Positions 6,666-15,709 are shown, numbered from the stretch's first letter. The stretch: 64,000 nt of DNA from Paenibacillus uliginis N3/975 (GCF_900177425.1 NZ_LT840184.1:957487-1021486), one strand, 5' to 3'. Numbers and translations are program-made. The notes: generated by a model not told the origin, from the sequence alone.

Positions 6666-8618
6666 TTAAGCCTCCAGCAAGCTTTCCCACTCCGCAAAAA
6701 TTTGTTCCAGTAAAGCTTTTTTGGTATCCGCGATCTGTTGGCGTTCTTGCAGAGCCATATAGTCCTGATATATTTCCGGGAGGGCCATTTCCGCTTCAAG
6801 CTGCGCAACTTCCGTCTCCAATGAATGAATCTGTTCTTCCAGGCTGGCAAGCTTTCGTTGTCGGTTTCTTTCTTCACGCTTCGCTTGCTTATCTGCTTCG
6901 AAGGAAGAGGCGCCTGGTTTGTCAATTGGAGTTTCCGTGACGGTCTCCTGCTTGGTTCCTGCACGGGAGAATGGTTCAGAAGGCTCGTTGTTCATTTCAA
7001 CGATCTCTTGCTGTTTATCTGTGTAATCGTCGTAATTACCCAGGAAATGTTGAACGCTGTCTGGATGCAGCTCTACGATGCGTTCCGCCATTTTGTTCAG
7101 AAAATAGCGGTCGTGAGAAATAAAGAACAGGGTGCCTTCATAATCAATCAGTGCGGATTCCAGCACTTCTTTGCTGAACAAATCCAGATGGTTGGTCGGT
7201 TCATCCAAGATAAGCATATTGGCTTCTAGAAGCATCAGCTTCGCAAGAGACACACGCGCTTTTTCGCCGCCACTTAAAGAGCTGATCTTCTTCAAAACGT
7301 CTTCACCACTGAACAAAAAATTGCCAAGAACGGTCCGTATTCGTGCTTCCTCCATATGGGGATAAGCGCTCCACAGCTCTTCCAGTACAGTATTTTTCGG
7401 ATTGAGCTCGGATTGTTCCTGGTCATAATAGCCGATCTTGACTTTGGTTCCCCACTGTAGGGAACCGGAAGCCGGCTTCATATCGTCAATGAGACATTTG
7501 AGCAGCGTAGACTTACCGATCCCGTTCGGTCCGATCAGGGCGACGGTTTCTCCTCTCCGGAGATCGAAGGATACATTTCGGAACAATGTTTCTCCAGGCT
7601 GAAAAGCGACGGACAGGTCTTTCACCTGAAGCACCTCTTTACCGGACATGTACTCTACCTCGAAGGAGAAGTGAGCTTTTTTTAAATCGCCCATAGGCTT
7701 GTCCAGTCGATCCATTCGGTCAAGAGCTTTGCGCCGGCTCTGTGCACGCTTCGTAGTAGAGGCACGTACGAGGTTACGCTGGATAAAGGTTTCCATCCGA
7801 GCAATCTCATCCTGTTGTTTCTCGTACTGCTTCAGTTGTGATTCGTATTCCGCTGATTTCAGTTCGATATATTTGCTGTAATTGCCTGTGTATCGTTTCG
7901 ATTGATGGCGTTCAATTTCAACAATGGTTGTGACGAGACGGTCCAGAAAATATCGGTCATGGGATACAACAAGCAGTGCTCCCGAATAACCGCGCAGGTA
8001 ATCCTCAAGCCAGGTCAGCGTTGCGATATCCAGGTGGTTCGTAGGTTCGTCTAGCATGAGCAGGTCAGGGGCTTGAAGAAGTATGCGTGCCAGCGCCAGA
8101 CGAGTTTTCTGACCGCCGCTTAAAGTGGCGATAGAGGTGTTCGGGGAAAAGCTTCCGAAGCCCATTCCGTGGAGAATGCTGCGGATGCGCGTTTCCATTT
8201 CATAGCCGCCGTGATCCTTGAACCAGTCGGAACGGACGGCATACCGGTCAAGCAGATCCTGATAACGTTTCGGATCCTCGCTGGAGGCGGGATCGGCGAT
8301 CTGCTGCTCCATTTGGCGAAGCTCACGTTCCGTTTCAATGAGCGGTGTAAATACGTCCAGCATTTCCTCCCAAATGGTACGGTCCGACTGCAGGCCGCTA
8401 TTTTGCGCCAAATAACCAATCGTTGTTTCTTTTGCTTTAAATATTTGTCCCCCGTCATATGACATATCTCCAGATAAAATCTGAAGTAGCGTCGATTTGC
8501 CGGCACCGTTTACACCAACGAGTCCGATTCGCTCCCGTTCGAGAATTTGCAGGTTGATGCCCTCAAGCACCGGGGTGACCCCAAATAATTTCGTAATGCC
8601 ATTGGCTTGCAGCAACAT
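6666..8618 (-). CDS. ABC-F family ATPase (YdiF-like)
   Basis: A soluble ribosome-associated type ABC-F protein with two ATPase domains and no membrane segments. Domain 1 has GVNGAGKST, LSGGQKTRLALA and DEPTNHLD; domain 2 has GPNGIGKST, LSGGEKARVSLA and DEPTNHLD. The basic linker 'ASTTKRAQSRRKALDRMDRL' lies between them. The last 100 residues are a charged coiled coil like that of Uup/YdiF. I start at the ATG at 8618 because GGAGG lies 12 bases upstream; an ATG at 8636 would place that GGAGG inside the gene. Length is 650 residues. Its exact role in translation is inferred. Confidence 0.87.
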   Translation of the reverse strand: MLLQANGITKLFGVTPVLEGINLQILERERIGLVGVNGAGKSTLLQILSGDMSYDGGQIFKAKETTIGYLAQNSGLQSDRTIWEEMLDVFTPLIETERELRQMEQQIADPASSEDPKRYQDLLDRYAVRSDWFKDHGGYEMETRIRSILHGMGFGSFSPNTSIATLSGGQKTRLALARILLQAPDLLMLDEPTNHLDIATLTWLEDYLRGYSGALLVVSHDRYFLDRLVTTIVEIERHQSKRYTGNYSKYIELKSAEYESQLKQYEKQQDEIARMETFIQRNLVRASTTKRAQSRRKALDRMDRLDKPMGDLKKAHFSFEVEYMSGKEVLQVKDLSVAFQPGETLFRNVSFDLRRGETVALIGPNGIGKSTLLKCLIDDMKPASGSLQWGTKVKIGYYDQEQSELNPKNTVLEELWSAYPHMEEARIRTVLGNFLFSGEDVLKKISSLSGGEKARVSLAKLMLLEANMLILDEPTNHLDLFSKEVLESALIDYEGTLFFISHDRYFLNKMAERIVELHPDSVQHFLGNYDDYTDKQQEIVEMNNEPSEPFSRAGTKQETVTETPIDKPGASSFEADKQAKREERNRQRKLASLEEQIHSLETEVAQLEAEMALPEIYQDYMALQERQQIADTKKALLEQIFAEWESLLEA

Positions 8619-8785
8619 GTGAGATAAAACCTCCATCTATATGTAGTTCCTGATTCATTGGTAGAATTCAGATGATGATAAGGTAAGTTTACATGAAAAA
8701 TGGTAAACAAGCGACCGATTCATGGTGACTTCCGGCATTCTTGGCGAAAGGGAGGAACAATGGTAAACTAATCTTAATTATAAGC

Positions 8786-9412
8786 ATGAAGGGAAAGAGC
8801 GGATTGAACATTTCTGCTTCCAAAACTGAACTTCGGGCGCTTAAGGTTTCTCTTAGAGATTCGATATCGGATAGCGATCGTGAAGAACGATCCGGACAGG
8901 TCTGCCGTCTTGCGACCGATCTGCTGATAGCTAATCACGCGGGCAGTATGCTAGTGTATGTTCCATTTCGTTCGGAGCTCGATACCCGGCCGCTGATAAC
9001 GTGGGCATGGGAGAATGGGATTGAAGTCATGGTGCCAAGAAGCCTTCGGGGAAGCGGTATGATGGAGCTATACCTACTCCACAGCTGGAATGAACTGATT
9101 CAAGGTGCTTTTGGTATTCCTGAACCGGATCCTGTGCGCGCAGAGAAGTGCCGAAAGGATGTTGTTCCGGATGTCATATGGGTTCCGGGTCTGGCATTCG
9201 ATGGGCAAGGTGGACGGCTTGGTTATGGAGGCGGATATTATGACCGTCTTCGGGATCGCATGTTATCGGCTGCAGCGGGTGGTAAGAAGATGCCCTTATG
9301 GATCGGGCTTGGATATGAAGTTCAGGTTACAGATCAGGTACCGATGGAATGTCATGATTTGCGTCTGGACGGGCTTATAACTGAAAATGGATACATAAAG
9401 ACTGGATTCTAG
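8786..9412 (+). CDS. 5-formyltetrahydrofolate cyclo-ligase
   Basis: This enzyme turns 5-formyl-THF into 5,10-methenyl-THF using ATP. The C-terminal 'VPGLAFDGQGGRLGYGGGYYDR' region and the YVPFRSELDT block mark the family. The start is uncertain. The best ribosome site in the area, AAAGGGAGG at 8748-8756, serves an out-of-frame ATG at 8760 that ends after three codons. In frame the choices are ATG 8786, TTG 8804 or TTG 8741; I use 8786, giving 208 residues. moaC follows after 14 bases. Confidence 0.85.
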   Translation: MKGKSGLNISASKTELRALKVSLRDSISDSDREERSGQVCRLATDLLIANHAGSMLVYVPFRSELDTRPLITWAWENGIEVMVPRSLRGSGMMELYLLHSWNELIQGAFGIPEPDPVRAEKCRKDVVPDVIWVPGLAFDGQGGRLGYGGGYYDRLRDRMLSAAAGGKKMPLWIGLGYEVQVTDQVPMECHDLRLDGLITENGYIKTGF

Positions 9413-9426
9413 CGGAAGGTGATGGA

Positions 9427-9903
9427 ATGGAGCTTAGTCATTTTAATGAGCAGGGCAGAGCGAAGATGGTGGATGTGAGTGATAAGAACATAACATCCCG
9501 GACAGCCACTGCACGAACAACCGTGAAGATGCATCCAGATACGCTCCGACGTATTAAAGAGGGCGGTATTGAAAAAGGCGACGTGCTTGCGGTAGCGCAG
9601 GTGGCCGGTATAATGGCTGCCAAGAAGACATCGGATTGGATTCCGATGTGCCATCCGCTTCCACTTACGGGTATTAATGTGGAATTCGGCGATAATGGCC
9701 GGGATGAATTATATATAGAAGCAACTGTGAAGACGACAGGAAAGACCGGGGTTGAAATGGAGGCTCTAACAGCTGTTTCTGCCGCTGCTCTGACCGTTTA
9801 TGATATGTGTAAAGCAATGCAAAAGGATATGGAGATTGGTCCAACAAAGCTACTCAGCAAGACCGGAGGCAAGAGCGGAGATTACATGAACGAAAGTAAT
9901 TAA
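9427..9903 (+). CDS. moaC: cyclic pyranopterin monophosphate synthase MoaC
   Basis: MoaC forms the pyranopterin ring of molybdenum cofactor from the product of MoaA. The 158-residue protein contains the signature 'IPMCHPLPLTG' near residue 75, 'TGVEMEALTAVSAAALTVYDMCKA' and the 'GGKSGD' end. A GGAAGGTGATGGA site precedes the ATG. mogA follows after 63 bases, so the two probably work in one operon; moaA and other moa genes are not in the window. Confidence 0.95.
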   Translation: MELSHFNEQGRAKMVDVSDKNITSRTATARTTVKMHPDTLRRIKEGGIEKGDVLAVAQVAGIMAAKKTSDWIPMCHPLPLTGINVEFGDNGRDELYIEATVKTTGKTGVEMEALTAVSAAALTVYDMCKAMQKDMEIGPTKLLSKTGGKSGDYMNESN

Positions 9904-9966
9904 ACGGGATTCATTTCATTATTGAATATAGAAGAAAGATTCGGCAGAGGGAAGGGGAGGGTACTC

Positions 9967-10452
9967 ATGTTGTGGAAAACGGCGATCCTGACGGCGAGCG
10001 ATAAAGGCTCACGCGGGGAACGCGAGGATACGAGCGCCCAGGTTATCCGGGAACTGATTGAAGAGGAATTGGGCGGCGAAATTATCGAATACCGTATTGT
10101 TCCTGATGAAGAAGATGAAATTATTGCCGCGTTGATTGAGTTGACGGATTATTTTCAAGTGGATCTGGTGCTTACAACCGGGGGGACGGAATTAGCAGTG
10201 AGGGATGTAACGCCGGAAGCGACTAAACGGGTCGTCGAACGGGAAGTGCCGGGTATTGTCGAAGCGATGCGGGCTACGGTTATGCAGAAGAATCGAAGTG
10301 CCATGTTGTTCCGTGGGGTGTGCGGTATTCGCGGCCGAACGCTGGTACTCAACTTGCCAGGGTCGCCAAAAGGTGTGCATGAGAATCTTGCAGCCGTTAT
10401 GGATCAGCTGCCTGAGGCATTGCTTATGGTTACGGGACAGTACCGGGAATAG
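9967..10452 (+). CDS. mogA: molybdopterin adenylyltransferase, MogA/MoaB type
   Basis: The protein activates molybdopterin by adenylation before metal insertion. 'LTASDKGSRGEREDTSAQ' at the N-terminus, 'LTTGGTELAVRDVTPEAT' near residue 76 and 'LNLPGSPKGVHENL' near residue 136 are hallmarks of the MogA/MoaB fold. The reading frame is open upstream to 9922, but AAGGGGAGG at about 9952-9960 places the start at ATG 9967, giving 161 residues. MoaB and MogA cannot be fully separated by eye. Confidence 0.88.
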   Translation: MLWKTAILTASDKGSRGEREDTSAQVIRELIEEELGGEIIEYRIVPDEEDEIIAALIELTDYFQVDLVLTTGGTELAVRDVTPEATKRVVEREVPGIVEAMRATVMQKNRSAMLFRGVCGIRGRTLVLNLPGSPKGVHENLAAVMDQLPEALLMVTGQYRE

Positions 10453-10586
10453 TGAATTTTGATCGGACCCAGAGATAAATATGTAAAAAATATCGTATTC
10501 GGTACTTTTTATGTGATTTTTGTTATGGTATGATGGCGTTATCAATGTTATTTAGGCTGATTTCTTGTTATTAGGAGGAGAAAGCT

Positions 10587-10817
10587 ATGGGTCAAATCGG
10601 GGTACCGGGTATTATTTTGCTCGTCATCTTGGCTCTGCTGTTGTTCGGACCGAACAAGCTTCCTGAACTGGGGCGCGCTGTTGGCAGAACGTTCCGCGAG
10701 TTTAAGGATGGAGCACGTGAGATCATTGACGATGAGCCGGCTTCGAAGAAGAAGGAAGAAGCACCACAGCCGGTCGCAGCACAGGCCAAGGTTGAAGATA
10801 AACGTCTTCCGGAATAG
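10587..10817 (+). CDS. tatA: Sec-independent protein translocase subunit TatA
   Basis: TatA multimers form the protein-conducting element of the twin-arginine pathway. The 76-residue product has one N-terminal helix (residues 6-21, GVPGIILLVILALLLF), the hinge FGPNKLPELGRAVG and an amphipathic helix 'TFREFKDGAREI', then a charged tail. AGGAGGAG stands 8 bases before the ATG. tatC lies 135 bases downstream behind a terminator, so partial read-through may set the usual TatA excess. Confidence 0.93.
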   Translation: MGQIGVPGIILLVILALLLFGPNKLPELGRAVGRTFREFKDGAREIIDDEPASKKKEEAPQPVAAQAKVEDKRLPE

Positions 10818-10833
10818 AACAGTTTCGTAAAGT

Positions 10834-10863
10834 GAAATCCCCTCCTACGTGAGGGATTTTTCG
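10834..10863 (+). terminator. terminator between tatA and tatC
   Basis: AAATCCC...C pairs with GAGGGATTT around CTACG, with a short T tract. Confidence 0.65.
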
Positions 10864-10874
10864 CACTTATTATT

Positions 10875-10928
10875 AGAAACGGCCCCCTTCCCACGCGAGG
10901 ATTCTGTCGTTTCTTCTTGTGCTGCCGG
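10875..10928. repeat. dispersed hairpin motif ahead of tatC
   Basis: AGAAACG (10875-10881) pairs with CGTTTCT (10908-10914). The right part, GTCGTTTCTTCTTG at 10906-10919 followed by CTGCCGG, also occurs at 4246-4266 ahead of leuA. It suggests a dispersed structured element. Confidence 0.45.
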
Positions 10929-10952
10929 GATACAGATGAGGTGATATCTAGC

Positions 10953-11726
10953 GTGTCGGAAAAAATGGAAGAGATGGCGCTTGTAGAGCATCTTAGTGAG
11001 CTTCGCAAGCGGATTATTATTGTGCTTGTCGTATTTGTGGGCGGATTGATTGCTGGTCTCTTTATTGCTGAGCCGATTTACCGGTATTTGACGGAAACGG
11101 AACAGGCCAAGTCGTTTGAACTGAATGCCTTCTCTTTTTGGGATGGTATCGGGATCTATATGAAAATTGCTGCCCTTTTCTCGCTTGTTATATCGGTTCC
11201 TTTTATATTTTATCAGCTTTGGGCTTTTGTAAAGCCGGGGCTACGGAAAAATGAGCAGAAGGCGACAGTTCGTTATATTCCATATGCTTTTTTACTGTTT
11301 ATTTTGGGTATTGCATTTGGATATTACATCGTATTTCCAATGACACTGTCTTTTACGACTACCATTACGAAGAGCATGGGGCTTCAGGAGACATACGGCA
11401 TCACGAATTATTTTAACTTTATGTTCAATCTGGTGCTGCCGCTGGCATTATTATTTGAACTTCCCTTGATTGTGATGTTCTTAACCAAAATTCGGATTCT
11501 GAATCCGCTGCGGCTGAAGAAGATGCGCCGTGTAGCCTATTTCGGACTTGTGTTTGTGGCTGTTGTCATTACGCCGCCGGACTTTATCTCCGATTTCCTG
11601 GTGGCGATCCCGCTGCTGCTTCTATACGAATTAAGCGTATTTCTTTCTGCTATTGTGTATCGTAAGCAATTGCAGGCGGATATGGATATGGAAAGCCGAT
11701 ACATACGTGTTGATGAAGAAGATTAA
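10953..11726 (+). CDS. tatC: Sec-independent protein translocase subunit TatC
   Basis: TatC is the six-helix receptor for twin-arginine signal peptides. The N-terminus reads 'MALVEHLSELRKRI', with the family's conserved HLxELRxR; later come 'FYQLWAFVKPGLRKNEQ' and the 'ITPPDFISDFLVAIPLLLLYE' segment. The frame is open to an ATG-type start at 10917, but GTG 10953 has GATGAGGTGA just upstream and gives 257 residues, the usual length. It pairs with tatA directly upstream. Confidence 0.94.
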   Translation: MSEKMEEMALVEHLSELRKRIIIVLVVFVGGLIAGLFIAEPIYRYLTETEQAKSFELNAFSFWDGIGIYMKIAALFSLVISVPFIFYQLWAFVKPGLRKNEQKATVRYIPYAFLLFILGIAFGYYIVFPMTLSFTTTITKSMGLQETYGITNYFNFMFNLVLPLALLFELPLIVMFLTKIRILNPLRLKKMRRVAYFGLVFVAVVITPPDFISDFLVAIPLLLLYELSVFLSAIVYRKQLQADMDMESRYIRVDEED

Positions 11727-11756
11727 GCCAGGTCAACTGTATATACTTCTTCGTCG

Positions 11757-11788
11757 AAGAGTGTCCTGATCAGGACGCTCTTTTTTTG
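11757..11788 (+). terminator. terminator of tatC
   Basis: GAGTGTCCTGA (11759-11769) pairs with TCAGGACGCTC (11770-11780), followed by seven T. Confidence 0.9.
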
Positions 11789-11912
11789 GTTTATTAGAAA
11801 GATAAACGCAGGCATAAATTGAAAAGTCGTGGATAGAATGGAAAGAGGAGTCTTGAGGACAACCTGTTCCTGCGGTTATATCAAAAAATGAGTAAAAAAT
11901 AGCGCAAAGGAC

Positions 11913-11980
11913 TTGAAATCTTCAGGCAACTTGAAGTATCATAAAATTGGTTGTTAGCACTGACGATGGTTGAGTGCTAA
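11913..11980 (+). promoter_or_regulatory. groESL promoter with CIRCE operator
   Basis: A plausible promoter TTGAAA (11913-11918), 18 bases, TATCAT (11937-11942) precedes the inverted repeat TTAGCACTG-N9-GAGTGCTAA at 11954-11980. This is the CIRCE site for the HrcA repressor with one mismatch in its left arm. Heat-shock control by HrcA is therefore expected. Confidence 0.9.
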
Positions 11981-12037
11981 TACATAAAGCTTTGAAACAG
12001 AGCACCACAACATATTTTTAAAGGAGGCTATTTTTTC

Positions 12038-12319
12038 ATGATCAGACCTTTAGGTGAACGCGTATTGGTAGAACCAATCGAACAAGAAGAAACCACGGCA
12101 TTCGGGATCGTGCTTCCGGACTCCGCTAAGGAAAAACCGCAAGAAGGAAAAGTTATCGCTGTAGGCAGCGGTTCTTTGAAAGATGGTGTTCGTGTAGCGT
12201 TGGAAGTTAAAGAAGGCGACCGTGTCATTTTCTCCAAATATGCCGGAACAGAAATCAAATACGAAGGTAAAGAATATTTGATTATGAAAGAAAGCGACAT
12301 CCACGCGATCTTGGGTTAA
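12038..12319 (+). CDS. groES: co-chaperonin GroES
   Basis: The 93-residue heptameric lid of the GroEL cage. 'MIRPLGERVLVEPIEQEE' at the N-terminus, the mobile-loop stretch 'TTAFGIVLPDSAKEKPQEG' and 'VIFSKYAGTEIKYEGKEYLI' are diagnostic. AAGGAGGC precedes the start. It forms an operon with groEL, 62 bases downstream, under the CIRCE element. Confidence 0.98.
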   Translation: MIRPLGERVLVEPIEQEETTAFGIVLPDSAKEKPQEGKVIAVGSGSLKDGVRVALEVKEGDRVIFSKYAGTEIKYEGKEYLIMKESDIHAILG

Positions 12320-12381
12320 TTCACAACCTGAATATAAGAGTGCTGAAATATTCATAATCCATTAGGGAGGTATGTAATACC

Positions 12382-14010
12382 ATGGCTAAAGATATTAAGT
12401 TTAGTGAAGACGCCCGCCGCGCAATGCTCCGCGGTGTTGATGCATTGGCTAACGCAGTAAAAGTAACACTCGGACCGAAAGGCCGTAACGTTGTTTTGGA
12501 AAAGAAATTCGGAAGCCCGCTCATCACAAATGACGGTGTTACGATTGCTAAAGAAATCGAGCTGGAAGATGCATTCGAGAACATGGGTGCTCAGCTCGTT
12601 AAAGAAGTAGCTACAAAAACAAATGATGTTGCCGGTGACGGTACAACAACTGCAACGGTTCTCGCTCAAGCGATGATCCGTGAAGGTCTGAAAAACGTAA
12701 CTGCAGGCGCTAACCCAATGATCATCCGCAAGGGTATCGATAAAGCGGTTAGAGCTGCTGTAGAAGAGCTTCAAAACATTGCGAAGGAAGTTAAAAACCA
12801 TCAGGAAATCGCTCAGGTTGCTTCCGTATCCGCAGACGATGAAGAAGTAGGTCAACTGATCGCAGAAGCTATGGATAAAGTGGGTAAAGACGGTGTTATC
12901 ACTGTTGAAGAATCCCGCGGCTTCTTGACTGAGCTGGAAGTTGTAGAAGGTATGCAGTTTGACCGTGGCTACATCTCCCCATACATGATCACAGATACGG
13001 ATAAAATGGAAGCTGTTCTTGAAAATCCATACATCCTGATCACAGATAAAAAAGTAACTAACACTCAAGAAATCCTGCCGATCCTTGAGAAAATCGTACA
13101 ACAAGGCAAACCGCTCGTTCTGATCGCAGAAGACATCGAAGGCGAAGCTCAAGCGATGCTGATCGTGAACAAGTTGCGTGGAACATTCAACGCGGTTGCT
13201 GTTAAAGCTCCAGGCTTCGGTGATCGTCGTAAAGCAATGCTGCAAGACATCGCTGCATTGACTGGTGGTCAAGTGATTACGGAAGAGCTTGGTCTCGACC
13301 TGAAATCCGCTTCCATCGATCAATTGGGTACAGCTCGTCAAGTGCGTGTTACTAAAGAAAACACAATCATCGTTGACGGTGCTGGCAACAAAGACGATAT
13401 CGAAGCTCGCGTTAAACAAATCCGTAACCAACTGGAAGAAACTACTTCCGAGTTCGACAAAGAAAAACTGCAAGAGCGTCTGGCTAAACTGGCTGGTGGC
13501 GTAGCAGTAATCAAAGTCGGTGCGGCTACTGAAACTGAATTGAAAGAACGCAAACTGCGTATCGAAGATGCCCTGAACGCAACCCGTGCTGCGGTTGAAG
13601 AAGGTATGGTATCCGGTGGTGGTACTGCGCTCGTTAACGTATACAACGCTGTTGCTGCTGTAAAAGTAGAAGGCGACGAGAAAACTGGCGTGAACATCGT
13701 TCTGCGCGCTCTGGAAGAGCCAATCCGCACGATTGCAGCAAACGCTGGTCAAGAAGGTTCCGTTATCGTTGAGCGTCTGAAAAAAGAAGAGATCGGCATC
13801 GGCTACAATGCTGCTACCGATCAGTGGGTGAACATGTTTGAAGCAGGTATCGTTGACCCTGCGAAAGTAACACGTTCCGCACTTCAAAACGCTGCTTCCG
13901 TTGCAGCTATGTTCCTGACAACTGAAGCGGTTATCGCTGACAAGCCAGAACCAGAAAAGCCAGGCATGCCTGATATGGGCGGCATGGGTGGAATGGGCGG
14001 CATGATGTAA
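12382..14010 (+). CDS. groEL: chaperonin GroEL
   Basis: The 542-residue 60-kDa chaperonin. The ATP site 'DGTTTATVLAQ', 'VTLGPKGRNVV' and the C-terminal GGM repeats (MGGMGGMGGMM) are all visible. GGGAGG lies 13 bases before the ATG. Codon use is the most biased in the window, as expected for a highly expressed gene. A long minus-strand reading frame opposite it is a composition artefact. Confidence 0.98.
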   Translation: MAKDIKFSEDARRAMLRGVDALANAVKVTLGPKGRNVVLEKKFGSPLITNDGVTIAKEIELEDAFENMGAQLVKEVATKTNDVAGDGTTTATVLAQAMIREGLKNVTAGANPMIIRKGIDKAVRAAVEELQNIAKEVKNHQEIAQVASVSADDEEVGQLIAEAMDKVGKDGVITVEESRGFLTELEVVEGMQFDRGYISPYMITDTDKMEAVLENPYILITDKKVTNTQEILPILEKIVQQGKPLVLIAEDIEGEAQAMLIVNKLRGTFNAVAVKAPGFGDRRKAMLQDIAALTGGQVITEELGLDLKSASIDQLGTARQVRVTKENTIIVDGAGNKDDIEARVKQIRNQLEETTSEFDKEKLQERLAKLAGGVAVIKVGAATETELKERKLRIEDALNATRAAVEEGMVSGGGTALVNVYNAVAAVKVEGDEKTGVNIVLRALEEPIRTIAANAGQEGSVIVERLKKEEIGIGYNAATDQWVNMFEAGIVDPAKVTRSALQNAASVAAMFLTTEAVIADKPEPEKPGMPDMGGMGGMGGMM

Positions 14011-14095
14011 GAAACATCACTCATTCTTGAGAGATGGTTAAGTACATTTTTTGCCCAAACTGAGAACTGGTCACGTAAATGACTTTTTTCTAAAG

Positions 14096-14135
14096 AAAAG
14101 ACTACTTCCTAAAAACAAGGAGGTAGTCTTTTTTA
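14096..14135 (+). terminator. terminator downstream of groEL
   Basis: AAGACTACTTCCT (14098-14110) pairs with AAGGAGGTAGTCTT (14117-14130) and is followed by T. A weaker hairpin lies at about 14014-14052. The toxin fragment begins right after it. Confidence 0.8.
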
Positions 14136-14922
14136 TGTTATTAAAATTTGTTTATCAGGATTTATTTCAGGAGGGTATGTTGAAAGGGCGGATAAGCTTT
14201 TTGAATCTCCTAATGATTTTGCTAACGGAATGACTTTTGGAATACATGGGACAGTTAGAGAAGCTGTTCTTCCTACAAGGGCTTGGTCTACAGAACATCT
14301 TGCCAGCGTGATTGGAACAGCAGGACTTGTAACAGGTGATGTAACAGGTTCCCTTATTAAGTCGAAAAATGTATTGAGTTCATCTGTAAAATATGAGGGA
14401 GCAAGTGAACTAAGACAAATATCCTCTGGGGGATTGCGAAATGAGCTTCCACTAACTGATACTCAAAAAGCTGAAATAGTGGATTACACTAAATCGTTGA
14501 ATTTTCCAGAGGAGAACATTATAGTATCTAGGCCTGGTTTTTATGATGAATGGAATACAGGGATGATGTACGACAGGTTCATTATCAATACGGACGTGCT
14601 CCCAGCAGAACAAACAGGAATTGGTATATTAGCTGCTAATTCTCGTGTTACAGGAAAAGCTACTATTGCCCATGAAATTGTTGGCCATTATGAAGCCTAC
14701 AAGGCAGGAAGGGCTTTTGAATTATATGATGTTGATGCAGAAACCTTTAAAAAGAATTATGCTTTAGATGAAGCTCAAGCTAGTATAAGAGCTGCGAGAT
14801 TTGCCCCTGATCTGACATCAACGGAGAGAATGACGTTATTACGAGATGCTATTGCTAGGCTGAAAAATGCTGATTTACGTATACGTGATGTTAGAGATGA
14901 ACTATATATTAATGAAAGATAG
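14113..14922 (+). pseudogene. 5'-truncated polymorphic-toxin C-terminal region
   Basis: An open frame from 14113 to 14922 without a usable start: the first in-frame ATG (14230) has no ribosome site, and the residues before it (SGFISGGYVERADKLF...) look like the inside of a larger protein. The middle part resembles the pre-toxin linkers of polymorphic toxins. The C-terminal part has HEIVGHYEA near residue 138 counted from 14230, a possible HExxH zinc site. The next gene looks like its immunity partner. The toxin family was not recognised, so the peptidase idea is only a motif match. Confidence 0.55.
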
Positions 14923-14935
14923 TGGAGGATAATTA

Positions 14936-15226
14936 ATGGAGAAGATTATGACTATCAGTTTAGTATTTGAATCAAAAGAGGAAGGTACTGTTATGGTCGG
15001 TACAGACAAAGAACTAGATCAACTAACTCATCCAGAGATAAAAAAAATGATAGGTGAGAAAATACTTGTTAAACGAACGGATAATCGTGAAATTCCACTC
15101 CAAGTAAGTTCAATACAAATTTCAACTTCAATGGCTGATAAAAAGAATATCGGAATATCTGTAGGTAAGGCGATTTCACCTGAAGAAATTAAAATTGGTT
15201 CAACGATATATAGAAATCAAGATTGA
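14936..15226 (+). CDS. putative immunity protein of the orphan toxin
   Basis: A 96-residue, mostly beta-type, soluble protein without recognised family. It has a good ribosome site (GTGGAGGATAATTA) 14 bases after the toxin end; M5 is an alternative start. A small acidic intact gene directly behind a toxin C-terminus is the usual arrangement of immunity genes, and retention of the intact partner while the toxin lost its front half fits selection for protection. This is inference from context only. Confidence 0.5.
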   Translation: MEKIMTISLVFESKEEGTVMVGTDKELDQLTHPEIKKMIGEKILVKRTDNREIPLQVSSIQISTSMADKKNIGISVGKAISPEEIKIGSTIYRNQD

Positions 15227-15410
15227 TGATAAACTGCTGTGAAAAATGTATTTCATATGAAGTAAACTTAGGTTGATATCATAAATTTAACGGAAGCACC
15301 GTTCTGGCTCAAAGCTTATTTAAGCATGCGTAGAGGTTTTTTTATGGAGGAGAATAAACATCAGGGTGCGTCCAATGAAATTTTCAACTATAAATAGGAT
15401 AATATATCGA
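15227..15410. other. intergenic debris
   Basis: No gene seen. Around 15345 there is ATGGAGGAG without a reading frame of use. The stretch is AT-rich and sits between the immunity gene and a broken nuclease. Confidence 0.4.
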
Positions 15411-15631
15411 TCAATGCTTTAAATTATGAGAGCGTAAAATATCTTGTGTAAAAAGAACGGTTTTGAAATTATCCTTACCATACTTTCTTATTGCCTTGCA
15501 CAAATATCTCGTTCTTTTTCCATCTGATTCTTGTAAGTGCTTTTTGAATCTATTTTTATATCCCTTTGAGGTAAAACCGACATATTTTTTTATCGTTGAC
15601 TAGATTTAGTAATCAAATAAAGATCGTACAT
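15411..15631 (-). pseudogene. broken GIY-YIG nuclease-like gene
   Basis: On the minus strand, GGAGGGGG precedes an ATG (15629-15631) that encodes MYDLYLITKSSQR and then stops. In another frame the sequence continues KKYVGFTSKGYKNRF and 'YLCKAIRKYGKDNF', the classic GIY-YIG core with its helix, until a stop at 15411. A frameshift close to a run of seven A separates the two parts. The C-terminal half of a normal GIY-YIG protein is missing. It is a dead fragment of a homing or mobile nuclease. Confidence 0.7.
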
Positions 15632-15709
15632 ACTCAATCCCCCTCCAGAACGCTTTCCTGCTGATAGTCTTATCAAATTAATTTTACGTATAAAAATTTT
15701 TTAGCATAA

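Noticed and set aside
12352..13887. A 511-codon open frame on the minus strand opposite groEL
   Set aside because: It is Phe/Cys/Ser-rich, matches no family, has no ribosome site, and mirrors the strong codon bias of groEL. It is a shadow frame.
14051..14233. 60-codon frame between groEL and the toxin fragment
   Set aside because: It runs through the terminator hairpin, and its second half is an out-of-frame reading of the toxin sequence.
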